Shown piece after piece: positions 35,330 through 45,495 of a DNA stretch of 64,000 bases. The notes under the pieces were generated by a model that saw only the letters and a list, made by a program, of their open reading frames with translations, searched no databases and was not told the DNA's origin. Positions within the stretch are counted from its first letter, which is position 1, and each line of letters opens with the position of its first letter. The position numbers and the translations under genes were made by a program. Source of the stretch: Pseudophaeomoniella oleicola (taxonomy: Eukaryota; Ascomycota; Eurotiomycetes; Phaeomoniellales; Phaeomoniellaceae); the NCBI GenBank assembly GCA_003868215.1, contig QWDQ01000003.1, forward strand, positions 62,001 to 126,000. The letters are read 5' to 3'.

Positions 35330-36016
35330 GATAAGCTCTTTGATGTCTTACGCTGGAAATCACGTGGGAATCATCCTGGCGACTGCGTTTCTTTATAGCT
35401 CAAGACCGCGGCTGCAATGTACGTTGGCGTTGACGCGTCCGTCCCTGTGACTTGAAGAGCCACGGAAAACAGATACGCGCAACTGACAGCTCAACGTCCC
35501 CGAAGAGCCGTCGTCGAAGTTGTGAAGTCTGAGACTGCCGCTCTGGCGACCCATTGGATAGACGTGCCGCATCATCATGTTCGCCTATGGGCTTGTCAAC
35601 GACACTAGCGATTACGAGTTGTCCACATACGACTTGGGACTTCAATGCTCAATCTGCGTGAATTTATGACGTCGCACCAATGGGTGAAACGAGATGGCAT
35701 ATTGCACTAAACATACAAGTGACGTGGAATCATGATTGGGGCCGAAATTGTTCGCTTGAAGATAAGGAAGGATCTTTTTCCAGAAGTTGTCATCCCCAGC
35801 CGTTTTCTGAGATGCTGGAATAGGCAACCGGAAAACAACTCAGACTTGGGATACTCGCGATGCGCAGAACTTGCACACGTACTCCATTATCGCTTGAACT
35901 ATCAGGTTTCGACTACTTAGTTGATGGATGCTGCCACCAGTGCCTTCAATTTCGGGTTTAACGCCCTCTAATTGATGAGAGCCATGGCTACTTGACGAAC
36001 CGGTTGAAACATCCGT
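35330..36016. other. Intergenic upstream of PKS and downstream of SDR
   Basis: 687 bp containing the PKS promoter and the SDR 3' end. No further gene seen. Confidence 0.55.
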
Positions 36017-37148
36017 CTACCAAACGGTTGCTTTAATCCCAGGATGGATGGGTTCTAGAACGTCAAGCAATTCATCCAGAACTCTAGCAGATAATCGCGC
36101 ACCGTCCTTACCTCTGGCGAGGGGGTTCAAGCGACCCCTCGTCTCGTGTTAGCATGGATCGTCTAGAGTGAAACGAGTGCAACATTGAACTTACTCGTTC
36201 AACTGGCAAGTATCGATGTACTTCCCATGCCTTGGGTCGGTTTTGCACGTTTCTGCATCCCAATCTTCGACGGCATACACCAGATTCCTGCTTCCTTTCT
36301 CTGCTGGCCATCCGAGGAAGAATTTCAACACCTCGAGGGCTACCCGAATTGGACCGCCAATGGTTCGGTTTAGACCGGTTTTGTTAAACCCGGGGTCAAC
36401 CATGTCTATAACGACGTTGTGCTGATTAGCCGATTTTTCACCCCGACGTGACACCAAAGCTTTGGTAGTCAGAACTTCCAAAAGCTTGCTGACTTTGTAC
36501 CTGTACATCTTGTCATCAGAACATATCACGCGCACTATTTCCCTGAGAGAACACTAACCGGTCAATTCGTTCGTATCTCTCTTTCGCATTCAGCTCCTCG
36601 AAGATACTCTCGGCATTCCTCTGCGTGAGTTTCGTTTCCCCATGTAACCCCGACGTGACGACGCAAAGACGGGGGGTGGTGTTGTGCTTGATCGTGGCGG
36701 CGTCCAAGACAGGGAGCAGCAGCAATGCCAGATACATCGTGCTGATGACGTTGATCGCAATCTGGCTTTCATGGCCCTGTACAACCTCCCACTCGCCTCT
36801 GGAGATCCCAGCATTCAACAACACCGCATCAAGCCGCCCCAACCCCGACGCCCGCGCCGCGAACTCTCTTGTGGACCCGTAATCGCCCAGGTCAAGCGGC
36901 CATACTTCGACGACTCCGCCATGTCTTTGCGTTGATTCCTCGATGCTCGCTTTCGCCTCCTCCCCAGTGCTCAACGATCGGCAACCAAGGATGACCTTCG
37001 CAGCTCCGAGGCGGGTGATGTGGCGCGCGGCCTCCTTTCCCAGACCACTGTTACCACCGGTCACGATGACGGTCTGGCCAGCAAACGATTTGCTAGGGAC
37101 CGGCAACTTGGCGAACAGCTGACTGTATACACCAAAGTACGACGACAT
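36017..37148 (-). CDS. Short-chain dehydrogenase/reductase next to the PKS
   Basis: NAD(P)-dependent oxidoreductase of the SDR fold, in the WW-domain-oxidoreductase/retinol-dehydrogenase-like group common in fungal clusters. Three exons: 36559-37148, 36195-36500 and 36017-36137; 338 aa. The cofactor motif TGGNSGLG is at about 30-37, with LLNAGIS and the catalytic Ser in VVTSGLHG. The first splice creates the catalytic YKVSK, which supports it strongly. Exon 3 follows a 57-nt intron with a GCTAAC branch site and gives DELLDVLEPIHPGIKATVW, the usual C-terminus of this group. Without that exon the protein would stop after QLNE. An upstream in-frame extension exists, but the ATG at 37146-37148 gives the normal start. 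It is transcribed in the same direction as the PKS, 0.7 kb upstream of its start. Confidence 0.9.
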
Positions 37149-37249
37149 GACTTTTGAGAGATGGGGCGGATGATTGCCAGTGTGAGAAGGTGTTATTGGA
37201 AAATATGAAAGCTCCTCTACAACCACTGCTTCTCAAGTTCCTTACATAT

Positions 37250-37281
37250 GTAGAGAGAGAGAGAGAAATATATATATATAT
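37250..37281. repeat. Compound microsatellite (GA)n(TA)n
   Basis: AGAGAGAGAGAGA runs into ATATATATATATA in the promoter region of the first SDR gene. Confidence 0.8.
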
Positions 37282-37776
37282 GTACGACCTTCCAGCCAAC
37301 GGATTTAATAGCAATAGCAATAGCCACCACCAGTCAACCCACATAACGCCTCTCTTTATCACCGTAATATCCGCAACAACAACAACAACACCTCTCCTTT
37401 CCATTCCACCAAAGAGACTAAAACCCTCCCGACAAAAGGTCTCTGTTCATGCCCGTGCAATGTAGGTAGCAAAGAAAGGGAGTTGTTTCTCGAAAATGGT
37501 ATAGTAAGTACTGCGGAGTTTAGCATCCATCCATCAGCCATCAGTCATCTGCAGCAGGAGAAAGCTGGATCCACATTGGGGCGCATCAGCAAACAATACC
37601 ATCAGCAACTTGCATATTTTCCCCCTACTTACTTCCCGTTCTCGATTGCGGCTTCGTTTTCGTAGGTATCTAATGATTTTTAAGATACGAATTTTCCTTC
37701 AAGATCTCTGGTGAATGGGTCTCACTATTAATTGGATGAACCCACATCTCTTTGACTGACTGACTGACTATGAGAA

Positions 37777-37797
37777 AGGTAGGTACCTACATAGGTA
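37777..37797. repeat. AGGTAGGTACCTACATAGGTA palindromic motif
   Basis: Near-palindromic copy of the recurrent TAGGTACCTA motif, next to a (TGAC)4 run at 37753-37768. Confidence 0.6.
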
Positions 37798-38152
37798 ATG
37801 ACAGAAAGCTATTACATCAAAGAATTGGGAGCCGGTGATTGGATTGTTCCACAAGGGGTCACGGTACCGAGGGTCTTGGTGGGGTATTGTTGTGGTTGTT
37901 TCTGGAATTTAGAGGGTATTATGCAGCAGGATGATGATGTGGATGTTGATCATGGACTCTTATTATCGGCTGGATGACTGAAGTTCAATAATGGACCTAT
38001 TATTGGTATGCTGTTGTTTTGTATATTGTGTAGAGAGTATAGGTAATGAATAACGATCTGCTCCGATCTGTGGTTTGTATCACAGTGCTTTGCTCTTCCA
38101 GTCCTTCTTCTCGTCCACCACCGGTTTCGAATAGTCAATTAGTCATCGTGTC

Positions 38153-38857
38153 CTACCAAGGGACTTCCTTGCCATCGAACTGATAAAACTTAGCCGTATC
38201 CTCTTCCGTCAGGCCCGCTAGCACTTTGAGTACCCCAGCGATGCTCTCCGGTGGCTCCAAGGGTGCCTCATCACCTCCCATATCCGTCTTGACGTGACCA
38301 GGATCCATACAGATGACGACAACGCCCTTCTCACGCAGGCTCCGGGCCTGCATGACGGTCAACATGTTCAACGCCGCTTTGCTGATGGCGTAGGGGGCCC
38401 CGACATTGAAGGCCTGCGCTTTCATGTTGTAGAGCGATGAGACTCCCGAGGTCATGTTCATGACGATGCTGCCGCGTTGGAGGTGGGGGAGAAGGTGCTT
38501 GACGACTTCGGCCGGCGTTTGCACGTTGGTCGTTATGCATTGGTGGAGGCGGTAAGGGTCAAGGTGTAAGGCATCGTCACCGTCAGGGTTGATGCCGGCG
38601 TTGTTGAGGAGGTAGTCAAGTTTGGAGGATGGACCCAGGATGCGAGATATGGCAGAGAGAAGAGTTGGTAGCGAAGTTGGGTCTGATACATCCAACTCCA
38701 GAATATGTAGGTTTGTGTGCGACTCTGCTAGTACACTGAGTTCCTTTGAAGGGCTTCTCGTCGTCGCTATCACAATATTCGTGTCCTTGGAGATCAACTG
38801 CCGGACGAGTTCACATCCTAAGCCTCGATTCCCTCCGGTGACAACGTAGGAAGGCAT
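38153..38857 (-). CDS. Short-chain dehydrogenase/reductase (C-factor/sniffer-like carbonyl reductase)
   Basis: Single exon, 234 aa, classical SDR length. TGGNRGLG lies at residues 7-14, LLNNAGIN at about 83-90 and the catalytic Ser in MTSGVSS (about 137). YAISK has Tyr156 and Lys160, and the MDPGHVKTDMGG loop follows, as in sniffer/C-factor-type carbonyl reductases. It has no signal peptide and should be cytosolic. It is transcribed in the same direction as the first SDR and the PKS, about 1 kb upstream. A tailoring role on the polyketide is possible from position alone. The substrate is unknown. Confidence 0.92.
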   Translation of the reverse strand: MPSYVVTGGNRGLGCELVRQLISKDTNIVIATTRSPSKELSVLAESHTNLHILELDVSDPTSLPTLLSAISRILGPSSKLDYLLNNAGINPDGDDALHLDPYRLHQCITTNVQTPAEVVKHLLPHLQRGSIVMNMTSGVSSLYNMKAQAFNVGAPYAISKAALNMLTVMQARSLREKGVVVICMDPGHVKTDMGGDEAPLEPPESIAGVLKVLAGLTEEDTAKFYQFDGKEVPW

Positions 38858-39345
38858 CTGGAATTACCTTGATCAATTTGGACTTGTGACGTAGTTAGAG
38901 CAATCAATCTAACCATCTGATATATCTCTGTTGCAGTATACTGGGGACAGGTCGTCAACCCATTCACATTGTCAAGCCACGGATAGAACAAAAACGTCAA
39001 GGGAGAACGTCATTGATTACATCTTGTAGGCTGGATAAACAGCATATCCCCGCCTCATCCTCATACACAACAACACCTTGCAGAAATAGGAAGCTGGATT
39101 CCCCCGTGTCCTGCAAATAAGCCACTATAATCCGCGGGGTGATGGAAACACTTCGGGGTGGGAATCTTGTTGTACATAGTATGGCTCATAAATGACGGAA
39201 TATGCCCGCCCCCCGGTGGATGTTCAAACACCATCCTGGCCTTACATCGATCGGCTAAAGTCATCAGTTGAAGCTTGGTATTCATATGAGATTCTACGTA
39301 GCAGACTGAACGAATCGAAGTTGCGTTGGACAATAGGAGGGTAGA
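38858..39345. other. Divergent intergenic region, SDR / PhzF-like gene
   Basis: 488 bp between divergent starts, probably containing both promoters. A 122-codon open frame on the minus strand (39061-39429) reads as random sequence. Confidence 0.55.
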
Positions 39346-40533
39346 ATGGCTTCCGGTATGTTGAAGAAGAAGAAGGCCTACCTTGTATCTTTTCCGCTCA
39401 CGAAGGACCTTCCAATATCGAGCATTCAAACAGCTGACTCACGTCAGGTCCGCATACTTTTATATCCGGAAATGTAAGGAAAATCACTACTTAGTGAACG
39501 ATCCTGATCACCGAGTTACTCAAGGTCCTCTTACTGATCATTGTGACAGGTCTTCACGGCGCAAAGATGGCAAGGGGATCGCATGATGCTGATGGCCGTT
39601 CATGGAGACGGGTTCACGCCCGAGAGGAAACTCGAAATGGCTCGTGAGGTTCAGTGCACCGTGGGCTTTCTACATGACGCCCTACCGGGACAGCCGCGGA
39701 GATATGACATTTACAAGATAGATGGGGAGGTTCCCTTTGATGGTGGAGCTCTGATAGGTGCTGCTCATAACGTATGTGGTATTTACAACATGTATACATT
39801 GAAGGCGTTAGAATCGTTATAATCTGTACTAACGTTGCCACTACTTCTCCAGATATTTACACATCTGGAACGTCAACCGGCAAATGCCGAGGAAGATCTA
39901 CGCATGGAAACAAAACTGCTCACAAAAGCTGGCGAAGTAATCATTGGCTTCAACCACTCGCGGCACGTCGCCTTTGTCGAGTTTCCTCACAAGTACCAGA
40001 TCATAGACAGTCCGACGCCCACAAGCCGAATCCTAAATCTGCAACCTCACCTGCAATCCTTTGCAGGGTTTGCGGAATTGCCAGACTTTCTCCCGACTGT
40101 TTCCATCATCGACGGAATGACGTTTCCTTTGATCGACTTGTCAAGGGAGACTGAGATGCTACATGCTTTGAGAGGTACCACTGTTCCTTTCATGTGTTTC
40201 GAGGAACGACCCCAATCCACGGCAATATTTTTTGCGGTTCTGACGTCCGATGAGAGCGATGGCTTGCATTACCACCACGTGAAGATTCGGGGTATTCATA
40301 GCTCTGGAATCGAGGAGATTGCTTCGGCAACTGGAGCATGTACAATGGCAGCTCACCTCGCTCTTCAATTCGGCGGCGTTTCCGCTCATCATGTTTTTGC
40401 AATAGAGCAATCCAGAAACAGTCAGCTTTGTGCTGAAGTCAAACTGGGTCCTGACGGCAAGGAGATCGTCTCCGTCACTTTGAGCGGAAGAACTAGCTTC
40501 CTGTTCCGTGGCGAATACCTTGGCCTCTATTGA
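39346..40533 (+). CDS. PhzF-fold protein (phenazine biosynthesis-like / epimerase-like) lacking the usual catalytic Glu
   Basis: Member of the PhzF / diaminopimelate-epimerase-like fold. Proposed exons are 39346-39384, 39550-39771 and 39853-40533, 313 aa. The first exon is tentative: another donor 63 nt downstream would also keep frame. Family marks: VFTAQRWQGDRMML at the N-terminus; EVPFDGGALIGAAHNVIFT (normally E-x-P-x-A-G-H-x-x-x-G-A-A), joined by the second splice; and EIASATGACTMAAHLALQ in the second half. The usual S-E-[ST]-x-F-L motif, whose Glu is the acid/base residue in PhzF, reads CTVGFL here. Isomerase activity by the known mechanism is therefore unlikely. It ends 12 bp from the stop of the convergent RRP42 gene. 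Confidence 0.82.
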
Positions 40534-40545
40534 TGGCTTGCCGTT

Positions 40546-41644
40546 TCAGCCGATAAACCCCTCCAAGTCCTTCATAACTTCGGCAGCGACCTCTAGAGAC
40601 TCACGGGTGATGGCTTTGAGGAAGGATCTTTTGATTCCACCCTTGGGCGGAGACCATACACCCTCTATTGTTGCCCCTTGAGTCTGCGAAGCGCCGTCGC
40701 GAGGGACCCCGGGAAATGTGTCGCGCGCCGCGGAGTCTATGATGCGAATTGCTAAGATGCTCAAACCCGCGGATGAGCTGGACTCTACATGCGTAGGCCC
40801 AATGGAGATAGCCACCACGCTCTCCGCAACAGCAAGCTCTTCTCTTGAAGGGTCAAATATGACATTCTGGCCGACTTGTGCTGTCAGGAGAGTAACTGGT
40901 GGCTTACCCACTGCTTTGTCTGATGAAGCCTTCTGTGAGCGAGGGTACAGATATTCGGCAGCTTCCCAGTCATCGTCAAAGATGGGATCTTCTTCTTCAT
41001 CAGATTTCAAGCGTGGCAAGCGGGTTGAAAGCAAAGCGATATGTGTAGTGAGGGAGAGGAGCGGTAATGGCAGGTTGGTAGGAGAGAGTTGTGAGAGCAG
41101 GAGAATCTAGTCAATCGTTAGTGAACGTCTGATCGGTTGCAACAGCTACTCAGCTTACGTCAATGTAGAGTTTCCAGTGCCATCTGCTATTTATGACAAG
41201 TCGATCTGGTAGGATGTTTCCCGCAACCAGCGCTTCGCGCAACATTTCCGACAGGAACGCAAGTGATGGATCGTCGTCTCTAGTACCTGAAATGTCTAAC
41301 GTCACAGACACCCAGTCCTGCTTACCACCTTTCCTCTGCTTGCTTGTGATCCCTCCGCTCATCTCCATATCTTGCGCATCCGTCACATCTTCCGAAAGTG
41401 TTGGTGGGAGCTTCGTCTTCTCTACTTCGGCCTTGATCCCGACTAGGGCTTCGCTACCATCTTCAAATCCGACATGTGCGCTTCCATTGACAGCGGGTAA
41501 CACATCTGTTTCTGCAGTCAGAGGCCGGAATTGTCTCGCCGTCCTTCCATCCGGGCGAATTGGCGGGAGGAGCGCTAGGGAGGTGTGGAGGAAGGAAAGC
41601 TCAGCGGGCGAGAAAGGTAACGAAGAGGTGATGAGAGAAGGCAT
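40546..41644 (-). CDS. RRP42: Exosome complex subunit Rrp42 (RNase PH-like)
   Basis: Ring subunit of the RNA exosome, which processes rRNA and degrades RNA in nucleus and cytoplasm; the subunit is catalytically inert in eukaryotes. Two exons, 41159-41644 and 40546-41106, 52-nt intron, 348 aa. The RNase PH start RPDGRTARQFRPLTAETDVL is followed by NGSAHVGFEDGSEALVGIKA. Then come RWHWKLYID and, after splicing, ILLLSQLSPTNLPLPLLSLT. The second half has DDDWEAAEYLYPR and a C-terminal helix. The start is the ATG at 41642-41644. The order matches fungal Rrp42. Confidence 0.95.
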
Positions 41645-42211
41645 CGCACGAGCTCAGGCCAGTAACGACAGACTGATCCAACAACCTCCTTTTCCTTTGA
41701 GTCGCAATCAACACCGACAATATGTCTCTCAGCAGATTGAACGTAATCAATGCCCCCTGCCCTGAGATACAGTCCTCAATCGACGACACTGTGATCGCTT
41801 GGATGTAAATACTGTACGATCTCCAACAATTTTCTCCGCTGAGGTTTACACAAGCCCCACATTATATAAGCAGTTCCTGAGACCATCCCGAGCCTGGACA
41901 TCGGTGACGTACAATCCTCCTCGCGACAATTATTTTTTTGTTCGGCGCTGTTCATGGTCTACTCTCAGCTTGGTCGCAAAACTTTCTGTTAAGTGCTGAA
42001 ATTAGGCAGAGATCGTTCTCAAGGTCAGCACAGGTTCATCAGTGACCAGCAGTGCGCATTTCCGTCCCGTGTGGCACACGCGATCAAGCTGAGGCCCAAT
42101 CGAGCCCATCCGCCTCGAGGTATCGTCCTCGCTTTTCTCGCCCTTCCTTCGCTGTGTCTGTTCTACTCACTGGTATATCTGAAATCCTCGAGTCCACAGG
42201 CGTCTCCCACG
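41645..42211. promoter_or_regulatory. Divergent region, RRP42 / MDP-1-like phosphatase
   Basis: 567 bp between divergent starts. The phosphatase frame stays open upstream of its first ATG back to about 41993 and would encode a hydrophobic stretch, but no in-frame ATG precedes it. An unseen upstream exon is possible. Confidence 0.5.
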
Positions 42212-43084
42212 ATGCCTCCAACCAACTCTCTGCGACCCGCGGGGCCGGCACTCACTCCTTCAGCGACCAGCATGACAGTGTTATCGGACTCCTCCCTTTC
42301 AAATCCCTACGTTCCCAGCACCTTCACTGATGGCCTACCCTTACCCCGCATCATCGTCTTCGATCTGGACTATACCCTCTGGCCATTTTGGTGTGACACC
42401 CACATCACCCCACCCGTCAAGCCTATCAAAGACAACAGCGCTTCCAAGAAGGCCTCGGAGCAGAACGCGAAAGGTCAAACGTCTTTCATCGCAAACAAGA
42501 TGGCCGACCGTTGGGGGGAACATTTTGGTTTCTACTCAGAAGTTCCCGCCGTTCTTTCCGCCGCCAAAGACCGCGGTATAGTCCTTGGCATTGCCAGTCG
42601 CACGCATACCCCGGATCTCGCACGCGACCTCCTCCGCGGTCTCAACGTGCCTGTTTACCCAACACCAGACCCCTCTTCCTCCAACAACCCCCCAGACAGC
42701 AACAACTCATCCTCATCCTCACCGAAGATCCAAATCCACCGCGCAATCGACCTCTTCCCTCCCCCCTTCCTCCAAATGTACCCCGGCACCAAAACCACCC
42801 ACTTCCGCGCAATCCACACCGCAACCACACCCACTAAACTCCAAAAATCCCCCATCCCCGCCCTCTCTTCTTCGTCGTCTCCTTCTTCTTCCACTCCATC
42901 CTCCGCCACCGATACCCTCCCCGTCCCCTACTCCGACATGCTCTTCTTCGACGACGAAGCCCGCAACCGCAACGTCGAAACCGATCTCGGCGTCACCTTC
43001 TGGCTCGTGCGCGACGGCGTCTCCAAAGATGAAGTCGACAAGGGGATACGCGAATGGAGAAGACGGAATGGTCATCATCAATAA
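42212..43084 (+). CDS. MDP-1-like HAD-superfamily phosphatase
   Basis: Magnesium-dependent phosphatase-1 type protein of the HAD superfamily, with predicted protein-tyrosine or sugar phosphatase activity. Single exon from ATG 42212, 290 aa. Motif I is VFDLDYTLWPFWCDTH (D-x-D-x-T with the MDP-1 tail), motif II is GIASRTHTPDLA and motif IV is LFFDDEARNRNVE, all intact. Two low-complexity inserts (Ser/Asn/Pro-rich near PDSNNSSSSSP, and a Ser-rich run SSSSSPSSSTPSS) make it longer than animal MDP-1 (about 165 aa). The coding strand is C-rich there, which explains the long spurious frames in other phases. Converges with the NRAMP gene. Confidence 0.9.
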   Translation: MPPTNSLRPAGPALTPSATSMTVLSDSSLSNPYVPSTFTDGLPLPRIIVFDLDYTLWPFWCDTHITPPVKPIKDNSASKKASEQNAKGQTSFIANKMADRWGEHFGFYSEVPAVLSAAKDRGIVLGIASRTHTPDLARDLLRGLNVPVYPTPDPSSSNNPPDSNNSSSSSPKIQIHRAIDLFPPPFLQMYPGTKTTHFRAIHTATTPTKLQKSPIPALSSSSSPSSSTPSSATDTLPVPYSDMLFFDDEARNRNVETDLGVTFWLVRDGVSKDEVDKGIREWRRRNGHHQ

Positions 43085-43701
43085 ATCAATGAGATTTTTT
43101 CTATTTAATTGTTTGAACGTGATACCCGCCCTTCGCATTACGCAGAATTGGAAAGGGAGATTGGAAAGGGGAAGAGCACGAAATGTGAAACACATTAGAA
43201 TGAAAGAAAGCGAGCATATAGAAACTTCCTCGAAAGCGTTCACCGTCTACAAACCAGGGTCTATTATAGACTCGATACCCTTCAACGAAACCCTTGTATC
43301 TATGCCGTAGGAAGGAATAGTTTGCCGTAAATAAAACATGTATATACGAGCAGATATATATACCTGGGTACCCATCTCTCCCATGGGACCCCCATATGCA
43401 TATGCAGATAACTATCTAGATATGCACAACCATTTCGAAATATCAAGCCAGAAGATCCATACTCCATATCCCCACCCAATTGCAAAACTCCTCCTCCCAT
43501 GAGTAAAATGCTTCTATCCGTTTTCTTGCTCCCCACCGCCGCCGCCCGAAGAATAAAACAAAAGAACGCCGTTGATTAGTTCCAAGCTTCCCCAAAAACA
43601 GAACTTTGTCAGCTGGTATCATCACATCGTGTAACCTGCAAGTGCCATTGGGACAAGAGGCGCCGGATTGCACACACACAGGCTTTCGTATATTTCCTTG
43701 A
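43085..43701. other. Convergent intergenic region
   Basis: 617 bp between two stop codons. Contains 3' UTR-like AT-rich sequence and no gene. Confidence 0.6.
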
Positions 43702-45495
43702 TTATGCCTTTCCCAATCCTACCAAAACTAACAAGGAGATGTTCATGACGACCAAGACCCCCCAGATGAGAAGTGCTATTATCGTAACGGGCCATGAATT
43801 CTTCATACAAACGTCACCTTCTCCGACATCGAAGACCGCTCTTGCGCGTGGTGTGGTAACCTCGACCTCACTGCGCCTTCTTGTGCTGGTTCTATCCTCT
43901 TCAATATGGTTGTCTTGGCGGACATTGTCTCCTTCGGTGCTGCGATCGGCAGCAACCATCATGTAGCGGGATCGACAGGTGAAGTAGACAAGCGGAGCGG
44001 TCACGAAGGGGAGGATGACGCTAAGAATGACTTGAGATACAGTGAGAGCGGTGTTCAGGCCGGCTTTTCCAACAGAGGCCGCAACGACGACACTAGGGAC
44101 GACGCTGATGCCCCTCGTCAATAGTCTCCGCACCCAAGGTTTCACTGTCCATCGAATCATACCTTCGGAGACCATTTGACCCGCCATTGTACATACAATG
44201 CCAGCACTTGTACCGGAAAGAAGAAGGGCTAGCGCAAACACAGTTCCAGCGGCCGGAGCCAGGGTATGTGAAAGGAGGGCATGAATGCCGAAAAGATCCG
44301 CATCCTGCGCTTCACTGTTGTGGTAGAGAGCTGATCCAGCGACGATCAGAATCGCCGAGTTGACAAAGAGAGCGAAAGTGAAGAGGGATGAAGCGAGTTC
44401 GAAGACAGAGTAGCGGAGGCAAGATCGTATGGCCTGAATGGATGGGCGGTACTTTGCCTCGTTGTCTGTGGAGACGATGGGCGTGATTACGCTCTCACTC
44501 GTGGCATTCCCGATGTGCATGTCGAATTGGCGAAGGCGCGGTTGGACGACTCCAGATCCAAGAAAGAGTGAATGAGGCATGACCGTTGCGCCAAGGATGC
44601 CACAAGAGAGGTAGACACCATTGCCATTCACGACGGCGGATGATGGGAGATAGCCTTTGAAGACTTCGCCAATGGTGGTGTTCCGGATGTAGCTGAGTTG
44701 GATGCAGAAACAAATTATAACGCCGAACACCAACATCATAACGAAGTATTCGAACATGCGCAGACGGCCCATTGATCCGTCAGGACTATAGAAGATAAGT
44801 ATGATCAAGACATCCACGAGCGTCAAGACGCATCCAGCCACAAGTGGTATATGCAAAAGTAATTCCAGAGCAATGGCACTCCCAATGACCTCCGCCAGGT
44901 CAGTAGCTATAATGGCGCTTTCCGATAATATGTATAAAATGATGTTCAACCAGGGTGGGAGATGGCGTCTGCAATTCTCCGCTAGATTGAGTCCTGTAAC
45001 ACTACCAAGTTTGATGCACAGAGTCTGTAAGAAGATTGCAAACAAATTCGACATAAGAACAATGAAGAGAAGCGAATACCGAGTGGCAGCACCGGCATTG
45101 ATGTCGGTCTGATAATTTCCGGGGTCGATATAAGCCACGGAAACCAGAAAGCCCGGGCCGACAAATTGTGCATATTTGAAGAGGATATCCCTCGCACGAT
45201 GCAACTTCTTGGTGATTTTTGAGGGCTGCTGAGCGGAAGGAGATGTATTGGACAGCCTTGATTGCAGCACGTGACTATTTCTCTTAGGGAGAGGTGGCGT
45301 GTCGTCTATTGGTACTTCCTCGATCCGGTTCTGCTCCTCGTTTCCTTCATGATCTAAACTATGACCACGGTGTGTTCTGCTGTTTATCATCCCGTTGAAG
45401 TCCTGCCGCGTAGTCGTGTTTGCATCCAGGTGTGGAGGACTCTGATTCCAGTGAGGGTGATCCATGGTATCATCAGTCCGCGAAGGACAATTCAT
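43702..45495 (-). CDS. NRAMP divalent metal (manganese) transporter
   Basis: Proton-coupled Mn2+/Fe2+ transporter of the Smf/NRAMP family. Single exon, 597 aa from the ATG at 45493-45495; an earlier in-frame GTG adds 7 codons. The cytosolic N-terminus is about 90 aa and polar. The metal-site motif in helix 1 is complete (VAYIDPGNYQTD), as is the helix 6 motif GATVMPHSLFLGS. About 11-12 hydrophobic helices follow. A polar loop near the C-terminus (DRSTEGDNVRQDNHIEEDRT) precedes the last helix (WPVTIIALLIWGVLVVM). It resembles yeast Smf1/2 in layout. Plasma or endosomal membrane location is inferred. Confidence 0.95.
   Translation of the reverse strand: MNCPSRTDDTMDHPHWNQSPPHLDANTTTRQDFNGMINSRTHRGHSLDHEGNEEQNRIEEVPIDDTPPLPKRNSHVLQSRLSNTSPSAQQPSKITKKLHRARDILFKYAQFVGPGFLVSVAYIDPGNYQTDINAGAATRYSLLFIVLMSNLFAIFLQTLCIKLGSVTGLNLAENCRRHLPPWLNIILYILSESAIIATDLAEVIGSAIALELLLHIPLVAGCVLTLVDVLIILIFYSPDGSMGRLRMFEYFVMMLVFGVIICFCIQLSYIRNTTIGEVFKGYLPSSAVVNGNGVYLSCGILGATVMPHSLFLGSGVVQPRLRQFDMHIGNATSESVITPIVSTDNEAKYRPSIQAIRSCLRYSVFELASSLFTFALFVNSAILIVAGSALYHNSEAQDADLFGIHALLSHTLAPAAGTVFALALLLSGTSAGIVCTMAGQMVSEGMIRWTVKPWVRRLLTRGISVVPSVVVAASVGKAGLNTALTVSQVILSVILPFVTAPLVYFTCRSRYMMVAADRSTEGDNVRQDNHIEEDRTSTRRRSEVEVTTPRARAVFDVGEGDVCMKNSWPVTIIALLIWGVLVVMNISLLVLVGLGKA

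Larger units (their letters stand above)
37149..38152. other. Intergenic between two SDR genes, with microsatellites
   Basis: Contains (GA)n(TA)n at about 37250-37281, (CAA)n near 37375-37391, (TGAC)4 at about 37753-37768 and an AGGTAGGTACCTACATAGGTA palindrome at 37777-37797. No gene seen. Confidence 0.65.

Noticed and set aside
37149-37226. N-terminal extension of the first SDR
   Set aside because: The SDR fold starts normally from the ATG at 37146-37148; the extension is polar and adds nothing conserved.
39061-39429. 122-codon minus-strand frame between the SDR and PhzF-like genes
   Set aside because: Composition looks random and it overlaps the 5' end of the PhzF-like gene.
42585-43310. 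241-codon frame overlapping the MDP-1-like gene
   Set aside because: Out-of-frame reading of C-rich low-complexity coding DNA (Pro/Thr/Ser runs); the HAD motifs are in the other frame.
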